Shown in pieces: positions 1-6,812 of a stretch of 6,922 nt of DNA (position 1 is its first letter; every line of letters begins with the position of its first letter). The position numbers and the translations under genes were made by a program. The notes below the pieces were generated by a model. The model was not told the origin of the DNA, searched no databases, and saw only the letters and a program-made list of their open reading frames with translations. Location: NCBI GenBank assembly GCA_023227645.1, contig JALNVJ010000082.1, positions 1-6,922 on the forward strand, in the 5' to 3' direction. The stretch comes from Bacteroidales bacterium (GTDB taxonomy: Bacteria > Bacteroidota > Bacteroidia > Bacteroidales > P3).

Positions 1-120
1 AACCATAGTCCCTCTTTGAGCCACATAAAGATAACCTGCCTTAACCTCTCTGGAATCAAAGCAAATACCATTTATCTTTTGGTCTCTAATTAACTTATAT
101 ATATCTTTATACTCTTGCAT
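1..120 (-). CDS. murE: MurE, UDP-MurNAc-tripeptide ligase, N-terminal 40 residues (partial)
   Basis: Only the first 40 codons are present; the gene continues beyond the left edge. MurE is the cytoplasmic ATP-dependent ligase that adds the third residue (meso-diaminopimelate in most Gram-negative bacteria) to UDP-MurNAc-L-Ala-D-Glu. The visible part matches the N-terminal UDP-binding domain of Mur ligases: a short helix, then 'GICFDSREVKAGYLYVAQRG' with the D22-S23-R24 signature and the G29-x-LYVA strand typical of MurE and MurF. Position directly after ftsI is the usual place of murE in Bacteroidota; MurF has a similar N-terminus and is the main alternative. The ATG at 118-120 lies 8 bases after the ftsI stop codon. 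A G-rich stretch (AAGGGG) ends 4 bases before the ATG; it is a weak Shine-Dalgarno-like sequence, which is unusual beside the neighbouring genes. Confidence 0.85.
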   Translation of the reverse strand, partial: MQEYKDIYKLIRDQKINGICFDSREVKAGYLYVAQRGTMV

Positions 121-128
121 CTTACCCC

Positions 129-2312
129 TTAATTAAGTTTCAAATGTATATGATTACCTTTCTTAAATCCTGAACCCTTGGGTATGGACTGAGAAACTAC
201 CTTGCCCTTGCCATCAAAACTTACCCTTAAACCTTGTTTCTCTAACACATAAACCGCATCCCTAATGCTCATCCCCACAACATCAGCTACAAGATTAGAA
301 TTTGTTGATGCTGTTTTTGAAGTAACAATAGTCTTATTTGGTTTTAATCCAATGTTTTGGCAGAATTTATTATAACTATTTTGATTGCCTTTAATTGCAT
401 TTGGCATTTGTTTTTCCTCCTTTGAAACCTCTTGATGATAAGTTAACCTTGTTCCCACCACCCTATCCGAAAGATCTCTAAATACAGGAGCTGCTAAATC
501 TCCCCCATGGGTTGCATTTTTCTGGGGTTCCGAAACCACAACTATACAAGAGTATTGAGGATTTTCTGTTGGGAAATATCCAGCAAATGAAGCTCTATGT
601 TGAAGCGCAACTATCCCTCTCTTGCTATAACCTATCTCTGCAGTTCCTGTCTTACCTGCAATTCCATATCCTGTCTTAGACAATCTCTTACCGGTTCCCT
701 TTTCAACCACATTCTTTAATATATCTTGTAGCTTATCAAGAGTCTCCTTCTTACACATTTTTTGCTTAATCACCACAGGTTCAAAAGCTTTTACAATTTC
801 CCCATCCTTAACAATATGACTAACAAACATAGGCTTAACCATTACCCCATTATTTGCAACCCCATTATAGAAAGTAAGCAATTGCATAGGAGTCATAACC
901 GATACATAACCAAAGCTAAGTCGAAGAATATCATCCACCGAAACTCCTTTTTCATTAATATATGGCTTAGGCTCCGCAATCTTTATATCCATATTTAACT
1001 TATCGAAATAAAAATATTCTTTTAAGTCTTTTTGAAAATCAACACTTTTCTTTTTAGAAATATAATTATCATAAACCACCTGACTAACACCAACATTAGA
1101 AGACATCTCCATCGCTCTTCCAAAACTTACTTTTCCATGATTTATCCTTCCAACATCTCTAATTGTAGTTTTAGCGCCAGGGAATTTCTTCTCAAATGTT
1201 GAAACCATGGAAGAGGTATCAATTAACCCCTTATCCAAATAGACCATAGCACTAATAGCTTTAAAGGTTGAGCCTGGTTCAAAATAACTAATTATTGCAA
1301 TATTAACCTGCTCCACATAATCTCCTTCCTTATTCTTTTCTAACGATGAAATAGCACGAACAAATCCTGTTTTAACTTCCATTAAAATTACACACCCACT
1401 TTTAGCATCATTTGAGTCTAAACATTTCCTCAAACTATTTTCTGCCAATTCCTGCAAACGAACATCTATTGTAGTTACTATATCCTTACCATCAATTGCC
1501 TTAATTTGCTCATCATTATCCACAGGTATCCAAATCCCTGGATTAATCTTTCTTTCTTTTCTTACACCCGACTCTCCTGCCAAATAACTTGAATAGAAGC
1601 CATCAATTCCATCATAACAAGTATCACAACCATCAATAGGCACTCCAATCGTCCTTCTTGCCATTGGATAATATGGATAATATCTTACATTTCTTTCCAC
1701 AACATTAATATAATTAGTCAGATAGAATTTTCCAGAATGTATAATTTTTCCAGTATCCCTGCTCTTCCTAACCTTCTCTTTAGAAATAAGAGGTAACTTC
1801 CTAACTCTTTCCCATTCCTCCAATGTTATATCTTTTTCAACCAAGACATATCTATTGCCCTTATCCATTTGCCTATATTTGCGAAAATAAGCCATATACT
1901 CAGACTTAGTTTTACCACCTGTTTTCCCTGCATAAATACGAGCCAAACTATCACATAGGACAGATATTCCTTTCCTATATGTTTCGTTATCAATAACCCT
2001 TTGCATGGTTTTTTTCTTTAATTTCTTGTCAAATAAATAAGTATTGCCTAAATCAATATAAACATCATATTTAGGGACATCAGTAGCGAGCATAAGAAGT
2101 TCCCCATTATCAGCATCCACACTATAAATACTCCCCCTCTTAGCCTTAACTGGTCGCATCTCCTCATATCTATCTTGCGATAATTTCTTCCAAAAACTTC
2201 CCTCAACAACTTGTATGTAAACGATTTTACCAATAACAGAGACAAACCCAATTAAAATAATTAGATATACCCAAAAAAACCGAAACATAATAGTTCTCTT
2301 GTCGTCTTGCAT
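129..2312 (-). CDS. ftsI: FtsI/PBP3-type septal peptidoglycan transpeptidase with C-terminal PASTA domain
   Basis: Class B penicillin-binding protein of 727 residues that cross-links septal peptidoglycan in the periplasm as partner of FtsW. Seen in order: a short cytoplasmic tail, one membrane anchor (about 10-33), the 'RGSIYSVD' dimerisation-domain motif (59-66), a pedestal region, and the transpeptidase domain (about 280-620). All three active-site motifs are intact: S348-T-F-K351 with the nucleophilic serine, S404-S-N406, and K554-T-G556. After a linker of about 50 residues, 673-727 form a single PASTA domain ('VADVVGMSIRDAVYVLEKQGL'), as known in Bacteroidota FtsI. Start: ATG at 2312, two bases after the stop of the FtsL-like gene; a second Met at residue 9 would leave almost no cytoplasmic tail. 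An unusual feature is a C229-D-T-C232 pair in the periplasmic region, near the segment that is normally 'G-x-E-G-x-Y' (here 'DGIDGFYSSYLAGESG'). Confidence 0.97.
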   Translation of the reverse strand: MQDDKRTIMFRFFWVYLIILIGFVSVIGKIVYIQVVEGSFWKKLSQDRYEEMRPVKAKRGSIYSVDADNGELLMLATDVPKYDVYIDLGNTYLFDKKLKKKTMQRVIDNETYRKGISVLCDSLARIYAGKTGGKTKSEYMAYFRKYRQMDKGNRYVLVEKDITLEEWERVRKLPLISKEKVRKSRDTGKIIHSGKFYLTNYINVVERNVRYYPYYPMARRTIGVPIDGCDTCYDGIDGFYSSYLAGESGVRKERKINPGIWIPVDNDEQIKAIDGKDIVTTIDVRLQELAENSLRKCLDSNDAKSGCVILMEVKTGFVRAISSLEKNKEGDYVEQVNIAIISYFEPGSTFKAISAMVYLDKGLIDTSSMVSTFEKKFPGAKTTIRDVGRINHGKVSFGRAMEMSSNVGVSQVVYDNYISKKKSVDFQKDLKEYFYFDKLNMDIKIAEPKPYINEKGVSVDDILRLSFGYVSVMTPMQLLTFYNGVANNGVMVKPMFVSHIVKDGEIVKAFEPVVIKQKMCKKETLDKLQDILKNVVEKGTGKRLSKTGYGIAGKTGTAEIGYSKRGIVALQHRASFAGYFPTENPQYSCIVVVSEPQKNATHGGDLAAPVFRDLSDRVVGTRLTYHQEVSKEEKQMPNAIKGNQNSYNKFCQNIGLKPNKTIVTSKTASTNSNLVADVVGMSIRDAVYVLEKQGLRVSFDGKGKVVSQSIPKGSGFKKGNHIHLKLN

Positions 2313-2314
2313 TA

Positions 2315-2689
2315 TTATTTATCTCTTATTATTAACTTACTATTCTTAACCTTAGGTTCAGTCTCAGGCACATCAATTAATATCACCTGCTTCTGCTCCT
2401 GCTTACTAACTTTTATCCCTCTATCTTTCAATGCCCTTTCAAGTTCCAACATCTGAGTTAATTTCTGGTACACTCCCTTTTGTCCAGCATGTTTTTTTTG
2501 CAAATTACTAACCTCAACCTCCAGCTTATCAATTTCCCTAACCGTTTTTTCAATATTATATCTATTTGTTATATAAATAATTATCAAAACCACCCCAATC
2601 AAAATTACAGGCAACCAACCCAAGAACCCCCTTCTAACTAAAAAAGATCCATCAATCAAACTCTTTGCCTTTATATTTGTCTTTTTCAT
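2315..2689 (-). CDS. ftsL: FtsL-like division protein (Bacteroidota type), bitopic with coiled coil
   Basis: A 124-residue protein between rsmH and ftsI, the usual place of ftsL. It has a basic cytoplasmic tail (1-21), one membrane span (about 22-41), then a heptad-like coiled-coil stretch (about 44-88, 'IEKTVREIDKLEVEVSNLQ') and a short tail ending in 'ILIDVPETEP'. FtsL joins FtsB and FtsQ in the complex that activates FtsWI at the septum. FtsL sequences diverge strongly, so the name rests on topology, size, the 'NRY' just after the membrane span followed by a coiled coil as in Bacteroidota FtsL-like proteins, and gene order rather than on catalytic motifs. Its ATG (2687-2689) overlaps the rsmH stop in an ATGA arrangement, which indicates translational coupling. 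Confidence 0.85.
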   Translation of the reverse strand: MKKTNIKAKSLIDGSFLVRRGFLGWLPVILIGVVLIIIYITNRYNIEKTVREIDKLEVEVSNLQKKHAGQKGVYQKLTQMLELERALKDRGIKVSKQEQKQVILIDVPETEPKVKNSKLIIRDK

Positions 2690-3615
2690 TTCTTCTTTGC
2701 GATTCTAAGCTTAGCACTACGTGAACGAGGATTTTGCATAATCTCATCATTTGTTGCCAGAACTGGTTTCTTAGTAATCATCTCCATAGGAGAAATCAAA
2801 TTGCCAAAGAAATCCTTTTCCACTTTAGCCTCAAAATTCCCTGTCTTCATAAAATTCTTAACCAACCTATCCTCAAGTGAATGATAGCTCATAACAACCA
2901 ATCTCCCATCCTTCTTTAGTAATTCACAGCTCTGAGAAAGCATATCCCTCAATGTACCCAATTCATTATTTACCTCAATTCTAAGAGCCTGAAAAACCAT
3001 AGCATAAAACTTATTTTCCTGACCCCTAATAGCAAGAGGAGCAAGCAATTCCTTAAGTTCAAATGTTGTATTAATTGGAGATAGATTTTGTATAGAAACA
3101 ATTTTCTGAGCAATATGATAAGCATTCTTAAGCTCACCATAATCCTTAAAGACCCTCTTGAGCTCCATAATATCGTAGGAATCCAAAACATCCTTAGCTG
3201 AAATTCCAGCCTTGGTATTCATTCTTAAATCTAATGGAGCATCAAACCTAGTTGAAAAACCCCTCTCAGGAGTATCTATTTGGTAGGAAGATATACCCAA
3301 ATCTGCCAATATGCCATCAACTTCAAATTCACGGAAAAGCCTAAGACAATCCTTAAGATTTGAGAAATTATCGTCAATAAAAATAAATCTACTATCGTCA
3401 ATAACATTCCTCTTAGCGTCCTTATCTTGGTCGAAACCAAATAGCAAACCATCCTCATCCAAACGATCTAAGATAGCACGCGAATGACCCCCACCTCCGA
3501 AAGTAACATCCACATAATGACCCTTTGGATTAATTTTCAAACCATCCAAACACTCTAAAAGCATCACTGGATTATGATACTCAGTCTCTAAGTAATTCTG
3601 CTGCTGCTTTAACAT
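2686..3615 (-). CDS. rsmH: RsmH, 16S rRNA (cytosine-1402-N4)-methyltransferase (MraW)
   Basis: S-adenosylmethionine-dependent methyltransferase that modifies C1402 of 16S rRNA in the ribosomal P site. Numbered from the ATG at 3613-3615 (309 residues): 'EYHNPVMLLE' (12-21), SAM-binding 'DVTFGGGGHS' (36-45), acidic 'GFDQD' (60-64), 'ADLGISSYQID' (104-114), 'LDLRM' (128-132), 'FQALRIEVN' (208-216), 'SYHSLEDR' (243-250) and the C-terminal 'NPRSRSAKLR' (295-304). All family motifs are intact. Start choice: the frame stays open to an ATG at 3655-3657 (323 residues) with another at 3625-3627. The family usually begins only a few residues before 'YHxPVLL' and is about 300 to 310 long, so the most downstream ATG before that motif was taken; no Shine-Dalgarno sequence decides it. 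The gene overlaps the end of mraZ by 35 bases and shares an ATGA overlap with the FtsL-like gene. Confidence 0.96.
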   Translation of the reverse strand: MLKQQQNYLETEYHNPVMLLECLDGLKINPKGHYVDVTFGGGGHSRAILDRLDEDGLLFGFDQDKDAKRNVIDDSRFIFIDDNFSNLKDCLRLFREFEVDGILADLGISSYQIDTPERGFSTRFDAPLDLRMNTKAGISAKDVLDSYDIMELKRVFKDYGELKNAYHIAQKIVSIQNLSPINTTFELKELLAPLAIRGQENKFYAMVFQALRIEVNNELGTLRDMLSQSCELLKKDGRLVVMSYHSLEDRLVKNFMKTGNFEAKVEKDFFGNLISPMEMITKKPVLATNDEIMQNPRSRSAKLRIAKKK

Positions 3616-4024
3616 AATCAAATCCATCGTTATCAATTTCACTATAAATAGAAGCATCCCAAATCTCCATACAAGTAGCCGAGCTCACAAGCACAATATC
3701 CTTATCGATATTTGCCACCTTGCGTTGTTCTTTAGGAATAAGGAATCGGTCTGAGGAATCCAATTCAACGATGTTTGATTCAGTTAATTTTCTGAAAAGC
3801 CTTTTAGCCTTAGGGTCATAGAGGTTCAATTTGCCTTTAAGATCAGCCACCTCATTTTGGAAGGATTCATAAGTAAATAATTCTAAACACCTGTTATAAA
3901 TTGACAATCGGACAACAAACCTTAAATCATCAGTAAGAGGCAATTGCTTCTTCATGGCCACAGGAAGTTTAAACCTACCCGTTGCATCCATTTTACAATT
4001 TTCTATACCAATTAGTGACGACAT
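3581..4024 (-). CDS. mraZ: MraZ, transcriptional regulator of the dcw cluster
   Basis: First gene of the cluster, 147 residues from the ATG at 4022-4024. MraZ carries two SpoVT/AbrB-type half-domains and assembles into a ring that binds short direct repeats; in E. coli it represses its own promoter. Both half-domains are visible: 'CKMDATGRFKLPVAMKKQL' with D13-x-x-G16-R17 near the N-terminus, and 'VELDSSDRFLIPKEQRKVA' with D89-x-x-D92-R93, followed by 'IVLVSSATCMEIWD'. The glycine of the second DxxGR signature is replaced by aspartate. A TTG in the same frame at 4043-4045 would add 7 residues, but it lies at or before the transcription start predicted from the -7 element at 4050-4057, so the ATG is preferred. 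Sequence before the ATG is A-rich without a clear Shine-Dalgarno, as usual in Bacteroidota. Confidence 0.95.
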   Translation of the reverse strand: MSSLIGIENCKMDATGRFKLPVAMKKQLPLTDDLRFVVRLSIYNRCLELFTYESFQNEVADLKGKLNLYDPKAKRLFRKLTESNIVELDSSDRFLIPKEQRKVANIDKDIVLVSSATCMEIWDASIYSEIDNDGFDYVKAAAELLRD

Positions 4025-4049
4025 ATTTTTCCAATTTCTATTCAAGGTT

Positions 4050-4057
4050 CAAAATTA
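4050..4057 (-). promoter_or_regulatory. Probable -7 promoter element for the mraZ-dcw operon
   Basis: On the minus strand this reads TAATTTTG, a full match to the Bacteroidota consensus TAnnTTTG. It ends 25 bases before the mraZ ATG, so transcription would begin near 4044-4046 and give a leader of about 20 bases. No good TTTG element is seen at the usual -33 distance; that area is a run of T with G doublets. The call rests on the -7 match and its position. Confidence 0.55.
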
Positions 4058-4122
4058 CAACAAAAAAACCAAAAAAACCCATTTGTTAGTAATTTTCTTG
4101 CATTTTCTTCCAAAAAAAACCA
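4057..4122 (-). promoter_or_regulatory. Candidate MraZ operator: two clusters of TGG-type pentamers with 10-base period
   Basis: Read on the minus strand, TGGGT (4081-4077), TGGTT (4071-4067) and a weak GTTGT (4061-4057) each start 10 bases apart, separated by 5-base T spacers. An upstream cluster has TGGTT (4122-4118), TGGAA (4112-4108) and TGCAA (4102-4098), again 10 bases apart. The E. coli MraZ operator is known as TGGGN repeats separated by 5 bases in the mra promoter, so geometry and location fit autoregulation. The proximal cluster covers the expected -33 region and touches the -7 element, a repressor position. Only one box is a perfect TGGGN, and low-complexity T runs make chance matches easier. 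Confidence 0.4.
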
Positions 4123-4172
4123 TTTTGCCTAATAATACGGAGTTCTCTTTTAAAGGTTACATGTGTTTTCCA

Positions 4173-4186
4173 CTTGCCTTAGCAAG
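4173..4186. repeat. Short inverted repeat in the divergent intergenic region
   Basis: CTTGC and GCAAG flank a four-base loop (CTTA). The stem has 5 base pairs and no T-run follows, so it is not a terminator. It could be a small regulator site for the acyltransferase promoter or chance. An adjacent GAATC-CT-GATTC palindrome (4186-4197) is equally short. Confidence 0.2.
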
Positions 4187-4221
4187 AATCCTGATTCATA
4201 CAAAAAAAATAAAAAAAGGTT

Positions 4222-4229
4222 TAACTTTG
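4222..4229 (+). promoter_or_regulatory. Probable -7 promoter element for the MBOAT-SGNH operon
   Basis: TAACTTTG is a full match to the Bacteroidota -7 consensus TAnnTTTG. It lies 32 bases before the ATG of the acyltransferase gene, giving a predicted leader of roughly 25 to 30 bases. There is no TTTG at the expected -33 distance; two adjacent A-tracts (4202-4209 and 4211-4217) occupy that area and may help polymerase binding. Confidence 0.55.
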
Positions 4230-4261
4230 CAAGCTGATTTTAACAAGAAATTTAATAATAT

Positions 4262-5662
4262 ATGCTATTCAATTCTTTTGTGTTTTTAATCTTCTTCCCC
4301 TTAGTTTGTTTGATATATTTTATCTTACCACATAAGTATAGATGGCTTTTCTTACTGATTGCCAGCTATTATTTCTATATGAACTGGAACCCAGCTTATG
4401 CAATTCTGATATTTTTCTCCACCTTTATCACCTATGCATGCTCACTCTTATTAGAAAAATACAAAGAAAACCCAAGACCTAAGAGACTATTCCTAACCCT
4501 CAGCCTAATAATCAATTTCGGAATTTTATTTGTCTTTAAGTATTTCAATTTCCTAAACGAATCGATATTCCAAGTATTAGAATTAATGAATATAAGGTGG
4601 ACAGTTCCCAATTTCGACCTCCTACTACCTGTTGGGATATCATTTTACACATTCCAAGCCGTGGGCTACACAATTGATGTTTATAGAGGAGATATAAAAG
4701 CCGAGAAACATTTTGGGATATACGCATTATTTGTATCATTCTTTCCCCAGCTTGTAGCAGGACCAATTGAAAGAGCAAAGAACTTATTACCTGAATTTAA
4801 GGAAAAACATTATATTGACTTCAACCGCATATCCTCAGGATTCAAAATAATGTTATGGGGATTCTTTATGAAGATAGTAATTGCCGACAGACTCTCAATC
4901 TATGTTAATGCGATTTACAATAACGTTGATAACCACAATGGGCTATCATTTATCTTAGCCACCCTATTATTTAGTATTCAAATCTACTGCGACTTTGGAG
5001 GCTATTCCAATATTGCAATTGGAACAGCAAAAATTATGGGCTTCAACCTAATGACAAATTTCAACAGACCCTATTTTGCATTATCTATAAGAGACTTTTG
5101 GCAACGCTGGCATATTTCACTATCCACATGGTTTAAAGACTATTTATATATATCACTCGGAGGAAATAGAGTTAGCAGAACAAGACATCTATTCAACCTA
5201 TTCCTTACCTTTTTGGTTAGTGGCATTTGGCATGGAGCAAACTATACTTTTGTGATTTGGGGAGGACTACATGGCATATATCAAGTAGTAGGAGTACTTA
5301 AATCCAAGCTAGTGCCCAACCTCAAAACCATAAAACCAATACAAATGCTAATAACCTTTGGATTAGTAGTCTTCGCTTGGATATTCTTTAGAGCCAACAC
5401 CATAACAGACGCATTTACCATAATAAAGAAGATACTAACCCAACCAGGGAACCTATTCACCGACCAAACAACCCTAGCCTATGCCTTTATAGGGATAGTT
5501 ATACTACTAATCAAAGACCTAAAAGATGAGTTTAAACTAAATATCCATTTCTCCACCTCCAAATACTTCCTAAAAAGATACCTATACTACGCAACAATGA
5601 TTACCATTATCCTATTATTTGGAGTCTTTGACAGTGGACAATTTATATATTTCCAATTCTAA
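4262..5662 (+). CDS. MBOAT-family membrane O-acyltransferase (AlgI/PatA/DltB-like)
   Basis: Polytopic inner-membrane protein of 466 residues of the membrane-bound O-acyltransferase family, which moves acyl groups (often acetyl) across the membrane for attachment to exported glycans or cell-wall polymers. The N-terminus 'MLFNSFVFLIFFPLVCLIYFILP' is typical of bacterial AlgI-like members. Conserved blocks: 'LPVGISFYTFQAVGYTIDVYRG' (122-143), 'FPQLVAGPIER' (161-171), 'IYCDFGGYSNIAIG' (241-254), 'DFWQRWHISLSTWFKDYLY' (278-296, H283) and 'SGIWHGANYTFVIWGGLHG' (320-338), where H324 is the expected catalytic histidine. The C-terminal 'DSGQFIYFQF' is common in Bacteroidota members. Length is normal and all key residues are present. 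The ATG follows an AT-rich leader without Shine-Dalgarno. The SGNH-like gene starts 6 bases after the stop, so the two are surely co-transcribed. Family membership is secure; the acceptor (peptidoglycan, capsule, O-antigen or exopolysaccharide) cannot be read from the sequence. Confidence 0.93.
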   Translation: MLFNSFVFLIFFPLVCLIYFILPHKYRWLFLLIASYYFYMNWNPAYAILIFFSTFITYACSLLLEKYKENPRPKRLFLTLSLIINFGILFVFKYFNFLNESIFQVLELMNIRWTVPNFDLLLPVGISFYTFQAVGYTIDVYRGDIKAEKHFGIYALFVSFFPQLVAGPIERAKNLLPEFKEKHYIDFNRISSGFKIMLWGFFMKIVIADRLSIYVNAIYNNVDNHNGLSFILATLLFSIQIYCDFGGYSNIAIGTAKIMGFNLMTNFNRPYFALSIRDFWQRWHISLSTWFKDYLYISLGGNRVSRTRHLFNLFLTFLVSGIWHGANYTFVIWGGLHGIYQVVGVLKSKLVPNLKTIKPIQMLITFGLVVFAWIFFRANTITDAFTIIKKILTQPGNLFTDQTTLAYAFIGIVILLIKDLKDEFKLNIHFSTSKYFLKRYLYYATMITIILLFGVFDSGQFIYFQF

Positions 5663-5668
5663 TTACTT

Positions 5669-6598
5669 ATGAAAAAAGACTTGAAATTAATTATACGAAA
5701 CATACTCATATTATTAACAATACTAATAGTAATTGATATTATCGTAGGGATATTATTTACAACAATATCTAACAAAGTGGTTGACAAGAACCCAAGCACC
5801 ATGATAACCGAATACACAATAGAGAAAGTAAATACCGATATCATAATCTTAGGATCCAGCAGAGCCAACCGTCACTACTCCCCCTCAATAATAGAAAAAA
5901 AACTCAAACTCACCACCTACAACTGTGGCAAATCGAACCAACTTAATTTCAACTACTCAGCTGCCATGTTCGATGCCTTAGTAAAAAGATATACCCCAAA
6001 ACTAGTAATCTTCGACATAGAACCAATAATACTAGACAAAGCCTTTGCAAAAGAATATAACCTACCCAACGAACTAAACCACTACTACTTTAAAAATAAT
6101 CTCTTCAAAGAAATAGTCAATAATGCCGACCCGACAGAAAGGATAAAAATACTCTCCTCCATGTATAGATATAACTCCCGCTTTATCTATATATTTGACC
6201 AACTTTTAGCTCCAAAAAACAATATATACCACGGCTACGTACCCCTCAAAAACAAAGGTTATAAACAAAAAATCCAGTACAAATCCTACCAAAAGGAAGG
6301 CGAAATAGATCAATTTATAGTAAGCCTATTAAAAAGAACCATAGTACTAGCCAAAGAAAAAAATATAAAACTAATATTTTCCATCAGCCCCCAATACCAA
6401 AGCTCAAACTACTCCCAAACAAAGAGCTATAAACTACTCCAACAAATACTAAACGACCAAAAAATCCCGTTAATCAATAACAGCAACACCACACTAATTT
6501 CTGATCCAAACGACTATAATGACATCATGCACCTAAACCAAAGAGGAGCAGATAAATTTTCTGAGAAATTTGCAGAACAAGTTATTAAACAGTTATAG
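5669..6598 (+). CDS. Membrane-anchored SGNH-hydrolase-like protein, acyltransferase partner
   Basis: Protein of 309 residues with an N-terminal membrane anchor (about 8-30) and an exported domain of SGNH/GDSL type. The block I motif is 'ILGSSRANRHY' (60-70), with S64 as predicted nucleophile in the GSS form of GDS. A block II-like 'YNCGKSNQLNFN' (84-95) follows, and the C-terminal dyad is D285-x-x-H288 in 'NDIMHLNQRGADKF'. Strand 'PKLVIFDIEP' (110-119) and 'IKLIFSISPQY' (233-243) fit the flavodoxin-like core. Coming 6 bases after an MBOAT gene, it matches the known division of labour in AlgI/AlgJ-AlgX, PatA/PatB and DltB/DltD pairs, where the exported SGNH-type protein takes the acyl group and places it on the polymer, or removes it. 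That role is inferred. Coding sequence is very poor in G and rich in A and C. No Shine-Dalgarno precedes the ATG. An esterase role is the alternative. Confidence 0.82.
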   Translation: MKKDLKLIIRNILILLTILIVIDIIVGILFTTISNKVVDKNPSTMITEYTIEKVNTDIIILGSSRANRHYSPSIIEKKLKLTTYNCGKSNQLNFNYSAAMFDALVKRYTPKLVIFDIEPIILDKAFAKEYNLPNELNHYYFKNNLFKEIVNNADPTERIKILSSMYRYNSRFIYIFDQLLAPKNNIYHGYVPLKNKGYKQKIQYKSYQKEGEIDQFIVSLLKRTIVLAKEKNIKLIFSISPQYQSSNYSQTKSYKLLQQILNDQKIPLINNSNTTLISDPNDYNDIMHLNQRGADKFSEKFAEQVIKQL

Positions 6599-6752
6599 TC
6601 ATTGCAAAGCTTACACCCTATATTTTTCTTAATTAAAAATCTGTCAACATTATTAAAGACAGGTCACCACCTCAGCCTTCCTCGATACTTGCGGAATTCG
6701 ATTGTGTGAAATATGTTTATATTGAGACCATTGCACTGTAAAAATCAACATT

Positions 6753-6787
6753 AAAGACTAGCAAACAAGTTGTTAAGTCTTTTTTTT
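6753..6787 (+). terminator. Probable Rho-independent terminator downstream of the MBOAT-SGNH operon
   Basis: AAAGACT (6753-6759) pairs with AGTCTTT (6776-6782). Inside, AAC (6764-6766) can pair with GTT (6772-6774) after a small internal loop. A run of eight T (6780-6787) follows directly, so an ordinary intrinsic terminator is likely for plus-strand transcripts. The stem is AT-rich, hence of moderate stability. It lies 154 bases past the SGNH gene, leaving a long 3' untranslated stretch in which I recognise no gene. Confidence 0.6.
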
Positions 6788-6812
6788 GCTTATCTTTTTC
6801 ACTATAAATAAG

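Noticed and set aside
762..998. Open frame on the plus strand inside ftsI
   Set aside because: It lies opposite well-conserved transpeptidase coding, has biased composition (many N, H, I) and no recognisable motif; a shadow frame.
3637..3650. A 14-base exact repeat (TTTCACTATAAATA) also found at 6797-6810
   Set aside because: One copy lies in the mraZ/rsmH coding overlap and the other in AT-rich noncoding DNA. In an AT-rich window of this size such a match can arise by chance, and the flanks diverge at once.
4025..4045. TTG start giving mraZ 7 extra residues
   Set aside because: It lies at or before the predicted transcription start, and the ATG at 4024 gives the usual family N-terminus.
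3954..4289. Plus-strand open frame crossing the divergent intergenic region
   Set aside because: It covers the mraZ start, both predicted promoters and the first codons of the MBOAT gene; the product is low-complexity and unlike any family.
4545..4778. Minus-strand open frame inside the MBOAT gene
   Set aside because: It is antisense to conserved MBOAT motifs, with no own promoter or recognised product.
5659..5868. Minus-strand hydrophobic open frame at the start of the SGNH gene
   Set aside because: Its hydrophobicity is the antisense image of the SGNH membrane anchor; no independent evidence.
6690..6705. Sequence resembling a tRNA T-arm (GGAATTCGATT)
   Set aside because: No acceptor, D or anticodon arm can be paired around it on either strand.
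6688..6712. Possible frameshifted 'RNS..KYV' transposase remnant upstream of the terminator
   Set aside because: It needs a two-base frameshift and matches only a few residues of the IS256 'IRNSxKYV' motif; surrounding codons do not support it.
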